Below are positions 22,427-34,162 of a stretch of 64,000 bases of DNA, piece after piece. The position numbers and the translations under genes are program-made. This stretch comes from Takakia lepidozioides (taxonomy: Eukaryota > Streptophyta > Takakiopsida > Takakiales > Takakiaceae). How positions within the stretch are numbered: position 1 is the stretch's first letter; each line of letters starts with the position of its first letter. The stretch is from assembly GCA_030704615.1 (NCBI GenBank), contig CM060731.1, positions 56,896,756 to 56,960,755 on the forward strand, in the 5' to 3' direction. The notes below the pieces were generated by a model, which had not been told where the DNA came from, did no database searches, and worked only from the letters and a program-made list of their open reading frames with translations.

Positions 22427-23345
22427 GGTAACACTTGCCAGGTATTATAATCCTCTCTGATTGTTTAGTCTATCAGCCACATTTGCTCTCACATAGTATA
22501 GTGTGATGATGCTTATGAGAAAACATGTAAATGACTTCAAGGGAAACTTGAACTCATTATGTTGAGTGATATTGGCGCAATGGGGCTCTGGTCGAAATTT
22601 CGACAACTGGTCTTCAGGTCTCGAAGCGATTTTGGTACTGGGCGCAGATTGAAGCGACCATACCTTCCTACAACATTATTGTACTTAAACGATTGTGGGA
22701 TACCTTTCCAAATATATATCAATGGAAACCAAGCTATTGTAGCTTGAGTCCTTAGTGTTTAGGAACAATGATGCCCACTACCTTACGACAGTTGAACAAT
22801 TGATGTCTGACCATACAGAGTGGGAAAGTTGATAGAGTGTAGAGCTCTTGAAAAGCTTGCACACTGGAGCCCGGTTATCCTTTTGGAGGATTTGTGCTCT
22901 CATCCAGTCTAGTCTAAAAACTCATGTGATGCTCATATCATAATTATGAAGCATATAATCTAGGATTTCTCTAGTCTATTTAATCTTTGACCAGGTCAAT
23001 GATCTAGTAGAAGATCAGGAGTTTGTCCCTTGCTCCCGTGTGTTACCCAAGTGTGGGTTAATAGCTCCAAGAATGTTTGGGAGGGCCAGAAAAATGACTT
23101 GGTGCTGGAGCAAGCATGATTTAATTGTGTCACTTTCCCCAAGGCTATAGCCTCATGTTTTGACAGTGGATACCTTGTAACGACCAAACCTCAAACTGGC
23201 CCCCAAAGTACTCAGAAAGTTTTGGTAATAACTTGCCATCTGCTGCATGCCGAAGAATCAAATTATATGCCAAAAAATTGATGGGTTACACGAAAGAGCA
23301 TAGCAGAAATTCCCCTTGTAGTCTGTAGTGAGAACGATGATGTTT
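21940..23345 (+). repeat. segmental duplication, source-like copy (partner 51.48-52.89 kb)
   Basis: Colinear similarity to 51480-52890: an intron block (TTTCTAAGCTCACAAGCAATAG), the last exon of the cysteine-rich peptide gene, and about 900 bp downstream (for example TCCAAGAAT-TTTGG and GCAGAAATTCCCC). Order and orientation are the same, with many substitutions and indels, so this is an old duplication. Confidence 0.85.
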
Positions 23346-23727
23346 TTCCCAAGCAACTTAGATCCAATATCACCATGGTTACTGTCGATGGGTAGTGTGT
23401 GGTATTTTGTCTGGCAGTAACCCATCATGCTAGGATGTCGACCAGTTGCTATTTCGTTTGCAACTCTCAAACGAGTCGGGATTGCTCGTGAAATCACATA
23501 TACGATCCCTGTAAGTTCACTTATTGAGATAAACTGAAGTGACCAGATCAACCTAAAGTGGCAGATACATTTGCCCCTGATGCATTGGTGTACCCACTGA
23601 TGTACTTGTCAATGCTTCATAAGGCTTTTTCAACTGTGCTATATGCAATCTCAGTGGTAGGCTGTCTGCGGTGGACATCAATCTATCTCCCCCATGAAGG
23701 TGAAATAGACAAATATCTGCTTACACT

Positions 23728-25254
23728 CTATCCACAAAAGTGATCTGGATTACGCTCTCTGATTGCTGATTGCAAGGGGTTCTTCATTTTAAGCACTATA
23801 TCGAAAACTTCAGACAGGTCTACCTGCGCACCAGACTCAGCTGGGCCCCACTCAAAGTTAAGCAACAGATTGGCAAGAAATAGATTCATGTGCAGCGATG
23901 CCATATGCATTCCTGGGCAGATCCGTCTCCCCGCACCGAAGGGCAAGTACTTCAGCCTCTGATCTTCTACCATGGACTCTGAAGCTTGCAGGAATCTCTC
24001 GGGAAGAAACTCCAGTGGAGCATCCCACAATTTGGGGTCCTTGCCAATGGCTGCCAAGTGGACAAATACCACGGCTTTTGCTGGAATATCATATCCTTGC
24101 AGCTTGCTGTCCCGAGTTGTGCAACGCGGAACTCCAATAGCCGCTGGCGAGTGCAGTCTCAAGGCCTCCTTCACTACTGCCGAGAGGTATGGAAGTTTCT
24201 CCAAATCCTCCTCTCTTACGATTTTGGACTCTCCCACCACTTTCTGGATCTCCTCATAGGCTTTGGCCTGCACATGTGGATGTGCCACCAACTCCGCGAG
24301 CGCCCACTCCACTGCCTGTGCAGTTGTGTCAGTGCCCACCATCATGAGCTCCAAAAGGGGCCAGATAATCTCCTGATCCGTGAGACTGTCTTCACTTTCG
24401 AGAGTAAGAAGGACGTCGAGAAAACTTTCAGTCAAATGAACTCCATTCTGCAAAAACTTCCGTCGACTATGGATTGCAGGCAAGAGAAGGGTCTTTGCTC
24501 GGTCCGCTATGTCTTTGTATCGACGGTGAACCTCGTTGGAAGAACCCAACATTCGAGCGATCGGGACGTAATCACCCACCGTCGATACCGAAGCCTGTTT
24601 GAGGTTGTCAGCGATAATTTTGTCAAGACGGACGAAATTCTCGTCCTTCAGACTCCCAGAAAACTCAAATTGACTGCCGAAGAGCACACGCATCATGATG
24701 GACAGCGTTGCAAATCGCAAACTGGAAAGTGGCTGGACCACCCCACATGCTCCCTTGGCCTCCTCTCTAACACTTTGAAGCAGCCTCTCTGCCTGTAAAC
24801 TTCGAAGTGGCTTGTAACTTACGAGCTTGGCTGGACTCAGCACCTGGGTGCTAAAGGTTTTCCTCAATTTTTGGAAATCGGGCCCATACTCGAAAGACGC
24901 CAATGTGCGATAGTTTCCACTTATCAGTTTGAAGGAGTCATATTGTGGACGGGAAGCATAAACAGAGCCCTGTGTCACTAAAGCTTCACGAGCTGCTACT
25001 TCCCCAGTGACAACAATTGTGGGGACTGCGCCCATCCAGAGGGTGTAAATCGGGCCGTATGTCTCTGCTAGCCTCTGTAAACTCTCATGCACAGCTCCTT
25101 TTGTCAACATGGTCAGGTTTCCCAGTATAGGCCATGGTCGTGGCCCGGGTGGTAGCCTCTTCTTGCTGGATAGCATGACGCTCAAGCTGAGAGGGGCAAG
25201 GACAACGGTGAGCACAATGATCATGACTAGTTGAAGAAGGTAATTGTTGGCCAT
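23728..25254 (-). CDS. cytochrome P450 monooxygenase (A-type), single exon
   Basis: A membrane-bound haem monooxygenase that would hydroxylate a small molecule at the ER using a P450 reductase; the substrate cannot be read from sequence. Start at 25254 (MANNYLLQLVMII) puts the hydrophobic anchor at the N terminus and gives 508 residues, the usual length. In-frame ATGs further out (25314, MDNES; 25398, MIVDQ) would add 20 or 48 residues before the anchor. Landmarks in order: proline hinge LPPGPRPWPILGN, I-helix MMVGTDTTAQAVEWALAEL, K-helix EALRLHSP, PERFLQ, haem loop FGAGRRICPG with the Cys ligand. The FGAGRRICPG and PPGPRPWPILGN forms fit the plant A-type (CYP71 clan); I do not assign a family. 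No intron is visible and the frame is intact. Confidence 0.93.
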   Translation of the reverse strand: MANNYLLQLVMIIVLTVVLAPLSLSVMLSSKKRLPPGPRPWPILGNLTMLTKGAVHESLQRLAETYGPIYTLWMGAVPTIVVTGEVAAREALVTQGSVYASRPQYDSFKLISGNYRTLASFEYGPDFQKLRKTFSTQVLSPAKLVSYKPLRSLQAERLLQSVREEAKGACGVVQPLSSLRFATLSIMMRVLFGSQFEFSGSLKDENFVRLDKIIADNLKQASVSTVGDYVPIARMLGSSNEVHRRYKDIADRAKTLLLPAIHSRRKFLQNGVHLTESFLDVLLTLESEDSLTDQEIIWPLLELMMVGTDTTAQAVEWALAELVAHPHVQAKAYEEIQKVVGESKIVREEDLEKLPYLSAVVKEALRLHSPAAIGVPRCTTRDSKLQGYDIPAKAVVFVHLAAIGKDPKLWDAPLEFLPERFLQASESMVEDQRLKYLPFGAGRRICPGMHMASLHMNLFLANLLLNFEWGPAESGAQVDLSEVFDIVLKMKNPLQSAIRERNPDHFCG

Positions 25255-25299
25255 GATCTGTTTCGTGACTTCCTGCTGCAGGCTAGATGTTAGAAGTGT

Positions 25300-25525
25300 G
25301 GACTCGTTATCCATGGTGCTCGGAGGGTAGAAAATCCCCCTACCAGGTGGCAGATAAAAATTTCGTACTTGGTTGGGTTTTCCTTGGTCAACTATCATAC
25401 TACAGGCTTAGAACTTTGGACTCGTTATGCATGGTGCATGCTCGGAAATTCCCGCTACCAGGAGTTGCATATATAAGCTTTTCGTACTTGCAGGTTTGGT
25501 TTTGTCAACTATCATCCTACAGGCA
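25300..25525 (-). repeat. tandem duplication across the P450 5' end, TATA box in the outer copy
   Basis: Two copies of about 105-115 bp (about 25305-25410 and 25425-25520) share GGACTCGTTAT-CATGGTGC, CTACCAGG, TTTCGTACTTG and GTCAACTATCAT-CTACAGGC. The outer copy has a TATA-like TATATA at 25469-25476 (minus-strand reading AGCTTATATATG), placed to start transcription near 25440. The inner copy lost it and now provides the extra in-frame ATGs at 25314 and 25398. Confidence 0.75.
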
Positions 25526-25889
25526 GCTTGGAATCAGGAAGATGAGTACACTATGTGCGAAGCAGCAGAGAATGAGTTTAGAGGAGACTAGCCTCTCGAT
25601 TTCCAGATCAGACTCAGCTTCTTTATAGCGATACTGAGGTTGAGCAGAGTGAAAGGAACCTCCAGGGATCCTCCTAGTGTAATCAGTAGTGCAAGGTGCA
25701 TCCTATATAACGACTCTACGTCTAAGAGACCATGGTAGCTTCCCTACAAGCCTCTTTTCCAGTGTATATATATATGACGCCAGCCGAAGCTAGCAGAGCC
25801 TCTTCCCGTCCCTCAAATGGCGAAGGGCCCTCCACTCAGGCCCTTCTCGTGCGTAAAGCAGTGCTCGAAGTGTAGCTCTAGGAATTCGT

Positions 25890-26125
25890 AAGGCAAAAGA
25901 AAATATAGGTTCGGCAGTTACCGAACCTGAGTAGTCGGTGCCGATTATAACATAATAATGCTCGGACGGATGGAAAGCGGCTACCGCGGAAATAGGCCCG
26001 TTTTCTATTACCGTGGTCTGGCCGAGCCGGCCGACCTTGTGGCCGACTATTGTCAGTGCCGGAAAATATTAAAATATTAAAAAACAAACTATTAAAAAAC
26101 TATAGTCGGTGCCGACTATACACAA
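25890..26125. repeat. short inverted-repeat element, unclassified
   Basis: Contains GGTTCGGCAGTTACCGAACC (25912-25931), a near-perfect hairpin, and two copies of TAGTCGGTGCCGA-TA (about 25933 and 26103), each itself palindromic, bracketing about 170 bp. Looks like a small non-autonomous transposon or its remains. No coding capacity. Confidence 0.45.
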
Positions 26126-28240
26126 CTTTCGCTCATCTAACTTTGTAAAGGTTGCGCACGAAGTTGGGTAAATGTAATAACATTTGTGCTTCAAACCTAT
26201 GAGGTCATGTAATATCATAATAGAAAGCTCTTAAGATAAGACAAATTTCTTTAATAGTTTTTTTTTTTAAAGAGGGACAGTGGTGTCCCAGCTTTATAGA
26301 TTTGGACCCAAACGTCCCAAAAATAATAACCTCTTGGATGTTATTTTTTTCTTTTTCTTTAAGAGGGACCGGATTCTTTGGTTGAGATTTGGCTTTATCT
26401 GACATTAACCCCTAAAGGACAAGCCCATTTTTGGTGGGCCTATTCCAAAACGGAACATGCCCTCATGTTTGAGGGCATATTTGACAAACATGGAGGGGAT
26501 GAACCATATGAAAGTAATCCTACCTACTTCAGGAACCTACTGTAAAAATTTCAGTTAATTTCACAGTGTCATTACGAAGATTATAACCAAAATGCAAGCT
26601 GTAAACTTTTACTGTGCTCTAGTTTTGGAGTGAAAAATGGTTTGACCAAGCAATTGGCTTGACAAAATGAATTTTCATTGATAGAGCATACCCAGATTCT
26701 AATTGCCAGGCATGTACAACACCTTGGGCCAAAATTCTAAAACCACATGAGGGTTGCTTTGTATGGGGAAATTGGTGGGTCAAAAAGACCATCCATTACA
26801 ATTGACCCCAAATCTGCCTCAAATGTGTCCAAATTTTCATCACAAGATGAATTCCTCTTGTCATATTGTTCCTTGCGTGGAAACTCTACCACAAAAAATT
26901 TGGAAGCATTCTAACCTATCTACATGCATAGATGAATTTTCTAACCTATCTACATGCAAAATGAATTTTCCTTGGTACTGCCACGTCGGTAGGTCAAAGC
27001 TATGGAGGGCCTTGCACACTAAAAATTTTACTGACCGCAGTGCTTTTATTATTTTAGAGTGCCATAAAGACATGCAGGTGCATGACGTCACGGCGCACAA
27101 CTTTCATTCAAAAAGTTTTTTCACCCAAGGTCATCCAACGATTTGCCATCGTGATCAATCCTGATTTCTTACGTGGGTCTCGTCATCCATTAGGGGTTAA
27201 AAGTGGATAGAATAGAGGATGTCAATGTGAGCATGTGGCGCACCTTGTTCCTATCATGGCTCATTCATATCTTTTCTACTTGAGATGGTGACCCAAAAGA
27301 AAATCAAAAATACCATTGAAAAGTGATTAATGTGCCCCAAATTTATATAGTTGGAGCAATTTTCATTAGAGGTCATCTACCTATAGCAATTGAAGGGAAA
27401 AGCAAGAGGGCCAATCTTGGCGCACAAGATATATTGCTTTTTTGGTACCTTGAACTTTAACCATTTTAACCATTTTAAAAATTAAAGATACCATTGGAAA
27501 GCTCTTTATGAGCCCCAGCATTTAGTTGGAACAATTTTCAGTAAAGTTCATCTACATAGGATAGTTTGAGCGAGGGATTAAATGGTGTATTGTGGTTCAT
27601 TCTCTTTGGGTAAGCTTGTAGCCTCACACGTTCCAAAAATGGGGATACTATCTTTTGCACCATGGGCATGCTTTTGAGCGCCACTATGGGGCACAGGCGC
27701 CGTGAAGGGTGCTTCTATCCTAGTGATATTACCAAAACGTATGATCACTATTTGTAAGGCATCGTCAGCTTGGAGGTTGCGCCATGTAAGGCGATTAATT
27801 ATACACATCGCAATTCTTGGACAGTTATTTACTATTTCTAAATGTATTTCAAGACTCCATAGAAAAAATTATGTGACCACTAAATTCAAGTATCAAGTTG
27901 AATTTGCTGAGGCATATGCCCTTAATAATTAGATGGCACTTGAGGGACTCTGCCCCCAAAAAAAGTAGATCCAAATTCCAAAAATTGAGATAGGCTGCTT
28001 TGAATGTGAAATCTGGGGGGTGAATTGCTATGGTCACAAGGTGATGTTTGTTTGCTAATTCAGTAAGTGCACACTACCATTACATAGTGCATTGTCCAAA
28101 AATTTGGCATTTTGATCAATTTTGAGCCCTAGATGTTATTTTCAAGATTGCCCATTTGGCTTGTCATGGTTTTAGTCATGGTTAACTAGAATTACCTACT
28201 TCTAGTTAATTAGGACATTTTGGATATTTATATTTATATT
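26126..28240. other. AT-rich non-coding stretch
   Basis: No coding frame with recognisable motifs. A small tandem copy of CTAACCTATCTACATGCA occurs around 26910-26960. Otherwise nothing seen. Confidence 0.5.
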
Positions 28241-29520
28241 TTGTGTGTTGGGACTTCATTTGGTCTCACATGCCAAGTGAGGTGTCAAACCTCACTTGGG
28301 ACATGGGGATGGTTTTCCCCTTGTGAGTGTTGAGGAGGGCTCATCTTCTTGCAGTTGAGCCTCCATGAGCATCTCTCACCTCCATAGCGCTAGGTATTGA
28401 GAGGGAGTGTGTTGAGGGCTTTGTAAGGTGGATTCCCTTAGCAAGGGTGCCCTTGGCTTGACTTAGTTTATGTGATTGAGTGGATTCATGAGTGGAGTGT
28501 TTCCCTTGTGTTCACTTTCATTATCACTACAAGAAGATCATCTTATGCTTGTGAGTGCGGAGTATAAGGATTAGTTTAGCACTTGTGTGTTGAAGAGCTT
28601 GGAAAGATAGTTCTTGTGTTGCAAGGTGTTGCATATATTGCAAAAGAAAATCTTTGTGGTGTTAGGGCTTTGAGAGATATTGCTTTGCCCTAAAGAGGAG
28701 GAGAGCTCAAAGATTGAGCTTTTGTAGATCACAAGGGTTGCAAGGAAAGGTACTTGTGGTGTTACACCTTGGTGTTAGAGAGCTCAAGAAAGAGCCTGTT
28801 GCCACAAGATTTGCAAGGATTGTAAGAGGGAAGTCTTGTGTGTGTGGAAGCATGGATTCTAGGGTTTGAGAATCATTTCTATGCATTATGGAGTCAATGG
28901 TGTGTGCCATGGCTTGAGGAGAGCAACTAAAGGATTGTTAGTGCTCATTTCACTATCAATCTAGGGTTAAGCAAGCTCAATTGTGGATGTTGTGGAAGAG
29001 AAGCCAATGAGCTACATAGGCTTGGGCTTGAAGACAACAAGGGCAAGCACTTGGAAAGCATTAGGAAGCTCAAGAGGTTTGAAATGAAGCATATGGGTGA
29101 AAATTCTATCCATGATGATGTAAAACCAAGCCTAGAGCATTGAAGAGCTTGGAGCACATGTGGGAGATCATTGGAGGTGGTCTTCATGAAGGAAAGAGCA
29201 TAGAGCCCCAAGGAGCACAAACCCTAGCTTGGTAAGGCTAAACCTCAAGGAAATAGAGGGGGAAGTGGCTAAAGCCTAAGGGGAAATGGCTAAACCCTGG
29301 GGGGAATTGAACTACTCTATGAGGGGGAAATGGATATTGCCAGGGAAAATGGCTATTCCTAAGGAGAATACAATGGGAATATAAGGGAAATACGTATAGA
29401 CCCAGGGAAATACTGGGAGAATACTATGGTATATTCTTAGGAATATTCTTTGGGAACTTTGGGAACGCATTGGGAATCCATTAGGAACTTGGGAACACAT
29501 TGGGAACGCATTGGGAACAT
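28241..29520. other. GT/AG-rich non-coding stretch, possible old LTR
   Basis: Low-complexity, G-rich text with many short internal similarities (GGGAAATGGCTA, GGGAACGCATT) from 29230 to 29520, resembling the untranslated or LTR region of a retroelement. No pol-like frame is near enough to confirm. Confidence 0.3.
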
Positions 29521-29524
29521 GGCG

Positions 29525-29720
29525 ACATAGGAAGAGTCCTTGGAGGACTGTTTGGGGTCCTTGGAGGACCATTGGGAGTCCTTGGAGGACTGTTTGGGGT
29601 CCTTGGAGGACCATTTGGAGTTCTTTGGAGGACTATTTGGGGTCCTTAGAGGCCAATATTTGGCGAGCTTGAGGAGTCTTTGGCGACTTGTGTGAGGGAC
29701 TATTTGGGGTCCTCGAGGGC
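29525..29720 (+). repeat. minisatellite, about 30 bp unit
   Basis: Units reading GTCCTTGGAGGAC followed by TGTTTGGG or CATTGGGA repeat about six times with small changes, for example starting at 29536, 29565, 29577 and 29597. A degraded continuation runs to about 29720. Confidence 0.8.
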
Positions 29721-30381
29721 TAAGTTTTGGCAGGCTCTTGGGGCCTTGGTGTACTGTTTTGGAGTCCCATTGTGCAAGGATTGGGAGCCATAGTGAGATT
29801 GTTTGAGAGACATATTCTTGAGGGCTCCTGGAGAGTTATTTGAGAGACCCTTGAAAGGTAGTCTTGTCTATTGTTCAAGCAAGAGAGTGTGGAGATAGGG
29901 TAGTGAGATGAGGGCATGCTGGGATTAGGAATTGCTTTAGTCTCTCTTCTTTGTAGTTTTTCACCCTCTCTGTAGGCCAAAACCTTTCTGTAGGTGGAGG
30001 CAAGAGTCAGTCCGGGTTTGGGCTGGGGTGTCATTGCAGGAGCAACACTGTGGAGTGTTTTTGGTGTGGGGGAGTTGATGTCTTGATTTTCTTGTGTTTG
30101 GATCCTCACGGTCCATTCTCTCCACGTTAGCGCTACACGAGGGCTCCAAGAAACGCTGACGCCGTAGCTGTGTAGGACTTAGCCATTTCAACTTCTTCTC
30201 TAATGCGCCCGCTTGATAGCTAAGTTAGGCCAACCACTATCAAGAACTGCTCTTGATTATTTCTTAGACAGCCCGATATTTTAGTTATGGCTAAACAGAG
30301 TGGCAGAACCCGCAGCGACTACTCCCTGAGAGAGAAATATATATATATAGAATCGGCGTCATTGTACTTCTAAACAACGGA
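29721..30381. other. non-coding stretch
   Basis: Nothing recognised apart from a short AT run (about 30338-30350). Confidence 0.4.
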
Positions 30382-31017
30382 GTGTATGCGAAAGGTGCAA
30401 AGGAAGGAGGCGCTGCTGATGAGCGTTTCCAGGGAAATAGCAGGAACACACAGGGTCAAATGCAAGCGAATTTAATTGATGAAGAAAGTTGTGCACTACA
30501 CGCCTTATCGCCATGGCAGGGCATGCTAAGGCCAGAAGCCAGAGCTAAATGCGGCAAACCACATGATGGCCGCAGAGCCAACAGCCAATGGCTAGGTCAA
30601 CAGAAATACCACAAAGCCAAACGGAAGAACCGCAGGCTGAGGCCCTTGAGACAACAAGAATGGAAACCAGGGGCAGTATACGTGAGAATAGTGCAATGTT
30701 CTGATCGAAGGAAGCACAAGGCTCAGCTCCCATCAGATAGTGGAGTAGGCGAGAAGGTTACGAAGCTGCGTATTGTCAAGCAAAGACAGACAACAACCCA
30801 ATCTGCATACGGGCGGAGCTCACGTACAAAACAAAGAAGGACGCAAGGTAGGAAGTATAAAGAAGAAAACAAGAAAGCTCTCTCGCTATTCTTTCTGCTG
30901 CTATTGACAATGTCATGCGATACTAAGCCTGGTCGGCAGCTGCATTTAGTAAGGCCCAACAAGAGGGAGGTGACTCAGAACGAGGACAAGCACTTGCATA
31001 TGGTTGGAGCAGGCTAA
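30382..31017 (+). CDS. unrecognised open reading frame, 211 codons
   Basis: A basic protein would result (rich in Lys, Arg, Gln), with a short hydrophobic run SLFFLLLLTM near residue 170. The local DNA is low in T, which lengthens chance frames on this strand. I recognise no domain. It could be a chance frame or a degraded transposon ORF. Listed because it is long and starts with ATG. Confidence 0.2.
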   Translation: MYAKGAKEGGAADERFQGNSRNTQGQMQANLIDEESCALHALSPWQGMLRPEARAKCGKPHDGRRANSQWLGQQKYHKAKRKNRRLRPLRQQEWKPGAVYVRIVQCSDRRKHKAQLPSDSGVGEKVTKLRIVKQRQTTTQSAYGRSSRTKQRRTQGRKYKEENKKALSLFFLLLLTMSCDTKPGRQLHLVRPNKREVTQNEDKHLHMVGAG

Positions 31018-31373
31018 GTAGTTAGCAGCCCCAAGAGGAGCGTAGGTGTTGATATTCCCTGGAACGTGATGGAGAAGACGATAAGAAAGAGCATTGTGGG
31101 AAGGCCAATGAGTGTCGGAAAGCCAGGTCTTCCAATTGAGGTTGAGTGGGACAAGGTAGCCAGCACTACGGGAAATGGCGAGGCCTCGGTACACACCGAC
31201 AACGAGCAAAGGCAAATCCACAGACAAAATACAGATAAGCTCGAAACCTACATTAATGACAAGTTCTGGCATGTTGATATGAAAAGTCCCTGCAAGAACG
31301 CAGCTACACTTTTTAAGATGACACTCTCTCTTTCTACAATACAAGACTCCCTCGTCTCAACATCGATCTACAC

Positions 31374-32531
31374 ATGCACAGCGAGGCCCTGAAACTAACA
31401 CCTTATCAATCAATCAAAAGCAAGATACTCTACTCTAAAGTCCTGACTCGAACACCATTAATTTTACTCTCATGCCCAAGTAGCAACACTCAAATTTGCT
31501 ACACCTATGGACAAGATGACAGACAAGAGCGATTCAAACCACCTAACAAGAAAACTAGGATCCATCCCTGTGGAAACCTCTGTGGAAACCTATGTTGCGG
31601 AACCAACCATACACTAGTCAGTGTACCAATTATGCATAACAAAAACACTAATGCAAACTGGCTAATTGCAGAGAATAACCAGAAGACGCTCACAGGCTGG
31701 TATAGACCCAACATGCAATCAAAGCTATGGAAGATGAGTGCACCACGACCAGGCTTAACATCAGGAGAAAACATGGACGAAGACATATGTCTCCTGGAAA
31801 ACAAGAGATGGCTACATGCTGAGCACAAAGTAATAAATGGGAAAACGCCAAGGAGCACACTGGCAGCACAAAATCACACAGAAAAAGAGCGCATGTCGCC
31901 TGCTGAATGCGGAATATTGAAGGGCATACTCGCAGCACTCAACTCTGCCCCAGCTAAGTTCACTACCCAGCCTGGTAGCACTAGAATGCAATTGCTCATT
32001 ACCGTCGTCAACTCTAGAGGGAATGCCAACACATATCAACTGTCTATTTTAATGGCTACTCGGATATACCAAGGTGCCTCCCAAAACTATATGGTATGGA
32101 GACCCCTATATGCTTTTGACAGTGCCAATCATTGCCTTGCAAATTACCTCAGAGCCTTACCACCCCTTGTGTTATCACCTAACCCCGAAACTGGGCCGTC
32201 ACACAATAACCATGCGTTACCAAAGGCCATACTTGGCACTTACTGCTACTATCAGGAACTTAATATGATGCCACAGTACATTCTACTGTCATCATATTGT
32301 AATCATTATGGGCTTGATAAGCCTAGATCTGAACAAAGAAATATGGAGAAGGATGAAGTTATTCGATTGTGGAAGTATATGCACTGCCCCGTTATGACTA
32401 ATCTCTACCGTGCTCAAAGCTTGAAAGTGTTATTGCACTCACTGCCTTCAGCGTTACTTGAAAATCGATTGCAATGTTCTATCCATAACTTATCAAAATT
32501 CACAAGTGCCATGCTAAAAAACTCAAGGTGA
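31374..32531 (+). CDS. unrecognised open reading frame, 385 codons
   Basis: The longest unexplained frame in the window. The start region has several Cys (NLCGNLCCG near residues 68-76), but no domain I know; later parts are rich in Asn, Leu and Ser. The region just upstream (31340-31375, CTCCCTCGTCTCAACATCG) looks like a retroelement LTR edge. It may be a decayed element ORF or a chance frame in T-poor sequence. No introns or neighbours clarify it. Confidence 0.25.
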   Translation: MHSEALKLTPYQSIKSKILYSKVLTRTPLILLSCPSSNTQICYTYGQDDRQERFKPPNKKTRIHPCGNLCGNLCCGTNHTLVSVPIMHNKNTNANWLIAENNQKTLTGWYRPNMQSKLWKMSAPRPGLTSGENMDEDICLLENKRWLHAEHKVINGKTPRSTLAAQNHTEKERMSPAECGILKGILAALNSAPAKFTTQPGSTRMQLLITVVNSRGNANTYQLSILMATRIYQGASQNYMVWRPLYAFDSANHCLANYLRALPPLVLSPNPETGPSHNNHALPKAILGTYCYYQELNMMPQYILLSSYCNHYGLDKPRSEQRNMEKDEVIRLWKYMHCPVMTNLYRAQSLKVLLHSLPSALLENRLQCSIHNLSKFTSAMLKNSR

Positions 32532-33230
32532 TATCACAACAATACACTGCTAAAACTCTGAAAGTCTTACTGCGTTCCTTTCTGCTAATACGAGTGAGAA
32601 ATCGATTGATGTGCTACACCAACACGATATCAAAATCCAAAACTGTCACATGATGTTATGATAAAAAATGTAATGTGATGGTATCTCAGGTCTTAACTAC
32701 AATAGGGCAGCTTTGTATACAAACATAGGATTTCTGAATAGGGGAAATTTTGATTCTCTAATTTTGATGAAGCAGCCCCAAGCAGGAGCAACCATCCTGC
32801 TCGTGCAACAAGCTTTTACTAAACTGGTAACTTTTTGTGCTGTGTGGAGGGGCTCTAAGTAGACACCAAGGCACTGAATATAGAGGCTTGCTCTCGGTGG
32901 ACTGCCTTACAGTCATAAGCATTAAATCACTGAGAGATAATAGAAGCACACTGGTAGAACTCTTCTGGGCCCGGTGGCCGAATACAATCACCAACTATGG
33001 TAAAACACAACCAGCTGAAGCCTTAGAATGGGCTTGGATCAGGGACTCTATCAGTATCATCAAAGAAGATAACCAGAGATATGCTACAAGAAAGGGCCCA
33101 TGCCACAGATAACAATTATCTCTGTTGCCTTCAATGTGCACTGATCAAGCCTATTACTAATTGTATTGTGTGTTGCAATCCAGGACCAAGTAACAGAGGC
33201 ACGCCAGCTAGCGTGTAAGAAGGGGAAGAT
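32532..33230. other. non-coding stretch
   Basis: No supported feature. It probably includes the 3' flank of the minus-strand ParB-like gene. Confidence 0.4.
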
Positions 33231-34002
33231 GTTTTATAAGCGACCTTTCTGATCCGAGTAAAAATAAAACAAAGAAAACAAAACACAAACACATGCATGA
33301 TAATTGCTTACCGATTGGAGAAAAGCACATAGCTTGTCCCACGTTTTGGAAGGATCACCACTGTAACTTGACTTCCTTGTCTCCATCATGGCCAAGAACC
33401 CGTCGTTTACCAGCTCGCACATACCCGGAAAAATGATTCTAGATGGGTGCTCCATTGCATCGTAGGGCTCTTTAAGACCCTTCTTCTTTCGGTCAGGATT
33501 TCTGGCTGGGGGTGGGGTCTGCACTGGCCTCGGTTGCACCACGGACTCCATCTCATTCTCATTCGGAGTGTTTATCTGCCCCTTTACCTTCCCTTTCCCC
33601 TTGTCCTTTCTAGGCTTGACTGGCGTATTCTGTGCAAGAGGCTCTTTCTCAGCCAATATCCTCAAGTTTCTCTCGTGCAACTCCTTCTCCGTCAGAGGGG
33701 CCAAGGCCTCTGCATTGTCGTTTTGATTTCAGGTCACAAGCTCAGACCAAGGGCATCCAGACTGTGGGATATCCATATACCAGCAGCAGTCTCGAAGATG
33801 CGAGGTCCCGTAATCCTTCAAAATCCCTGTAGTGTACATTGTCTGAGCGTTGGATGGATTACACCATAGGTCAATAAAGTGCGGGTGTCGACTCAGGTTC
33901 TTGCCTGGAATGAGAACATTCTTGATGTACCTACACAATCAAAATAGAGGGAATATTAGTGAGTGGGGAAAGTGTGAGATAATGGTTTAAGGACCCCTTG
34001 AC

Positions 34003-34162
34003 TGTGTGCGCTAGCGCACTCAATTTTTGGTCTGTCCACCCAGGCCCTACTTACAAGCCAGGGCAGGTGTGGTTCAGTACGGGATCGGATATTCGTATGT
34101 AGAATGAAAGCTTGGGAGACACAGAAGTGCCTACCCCTTTACTGAGTGCGTCAGCGCACACA
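34003..34162. repeat. two isolated hairpins of the 36-37 kb family
   Basis: TGTGTGCGCTAGCGCACTCA at 34003-34022 and TGAGTGCGTCAGCGCACACA at 34143-34162 share the arms of the intron-1 array with different 4-base cores. They are 140 bp apart, close to the longer spacing of the main array, and sit in an intron of the ParB-like gene. Confidence 0.8.

Noticed and set aside
23986-24798. 270-codon plus-strand frame opposite the P450
   Set aside because: It is the antisense shadow of the well-supported P450 coding region and has no motifs of its own.
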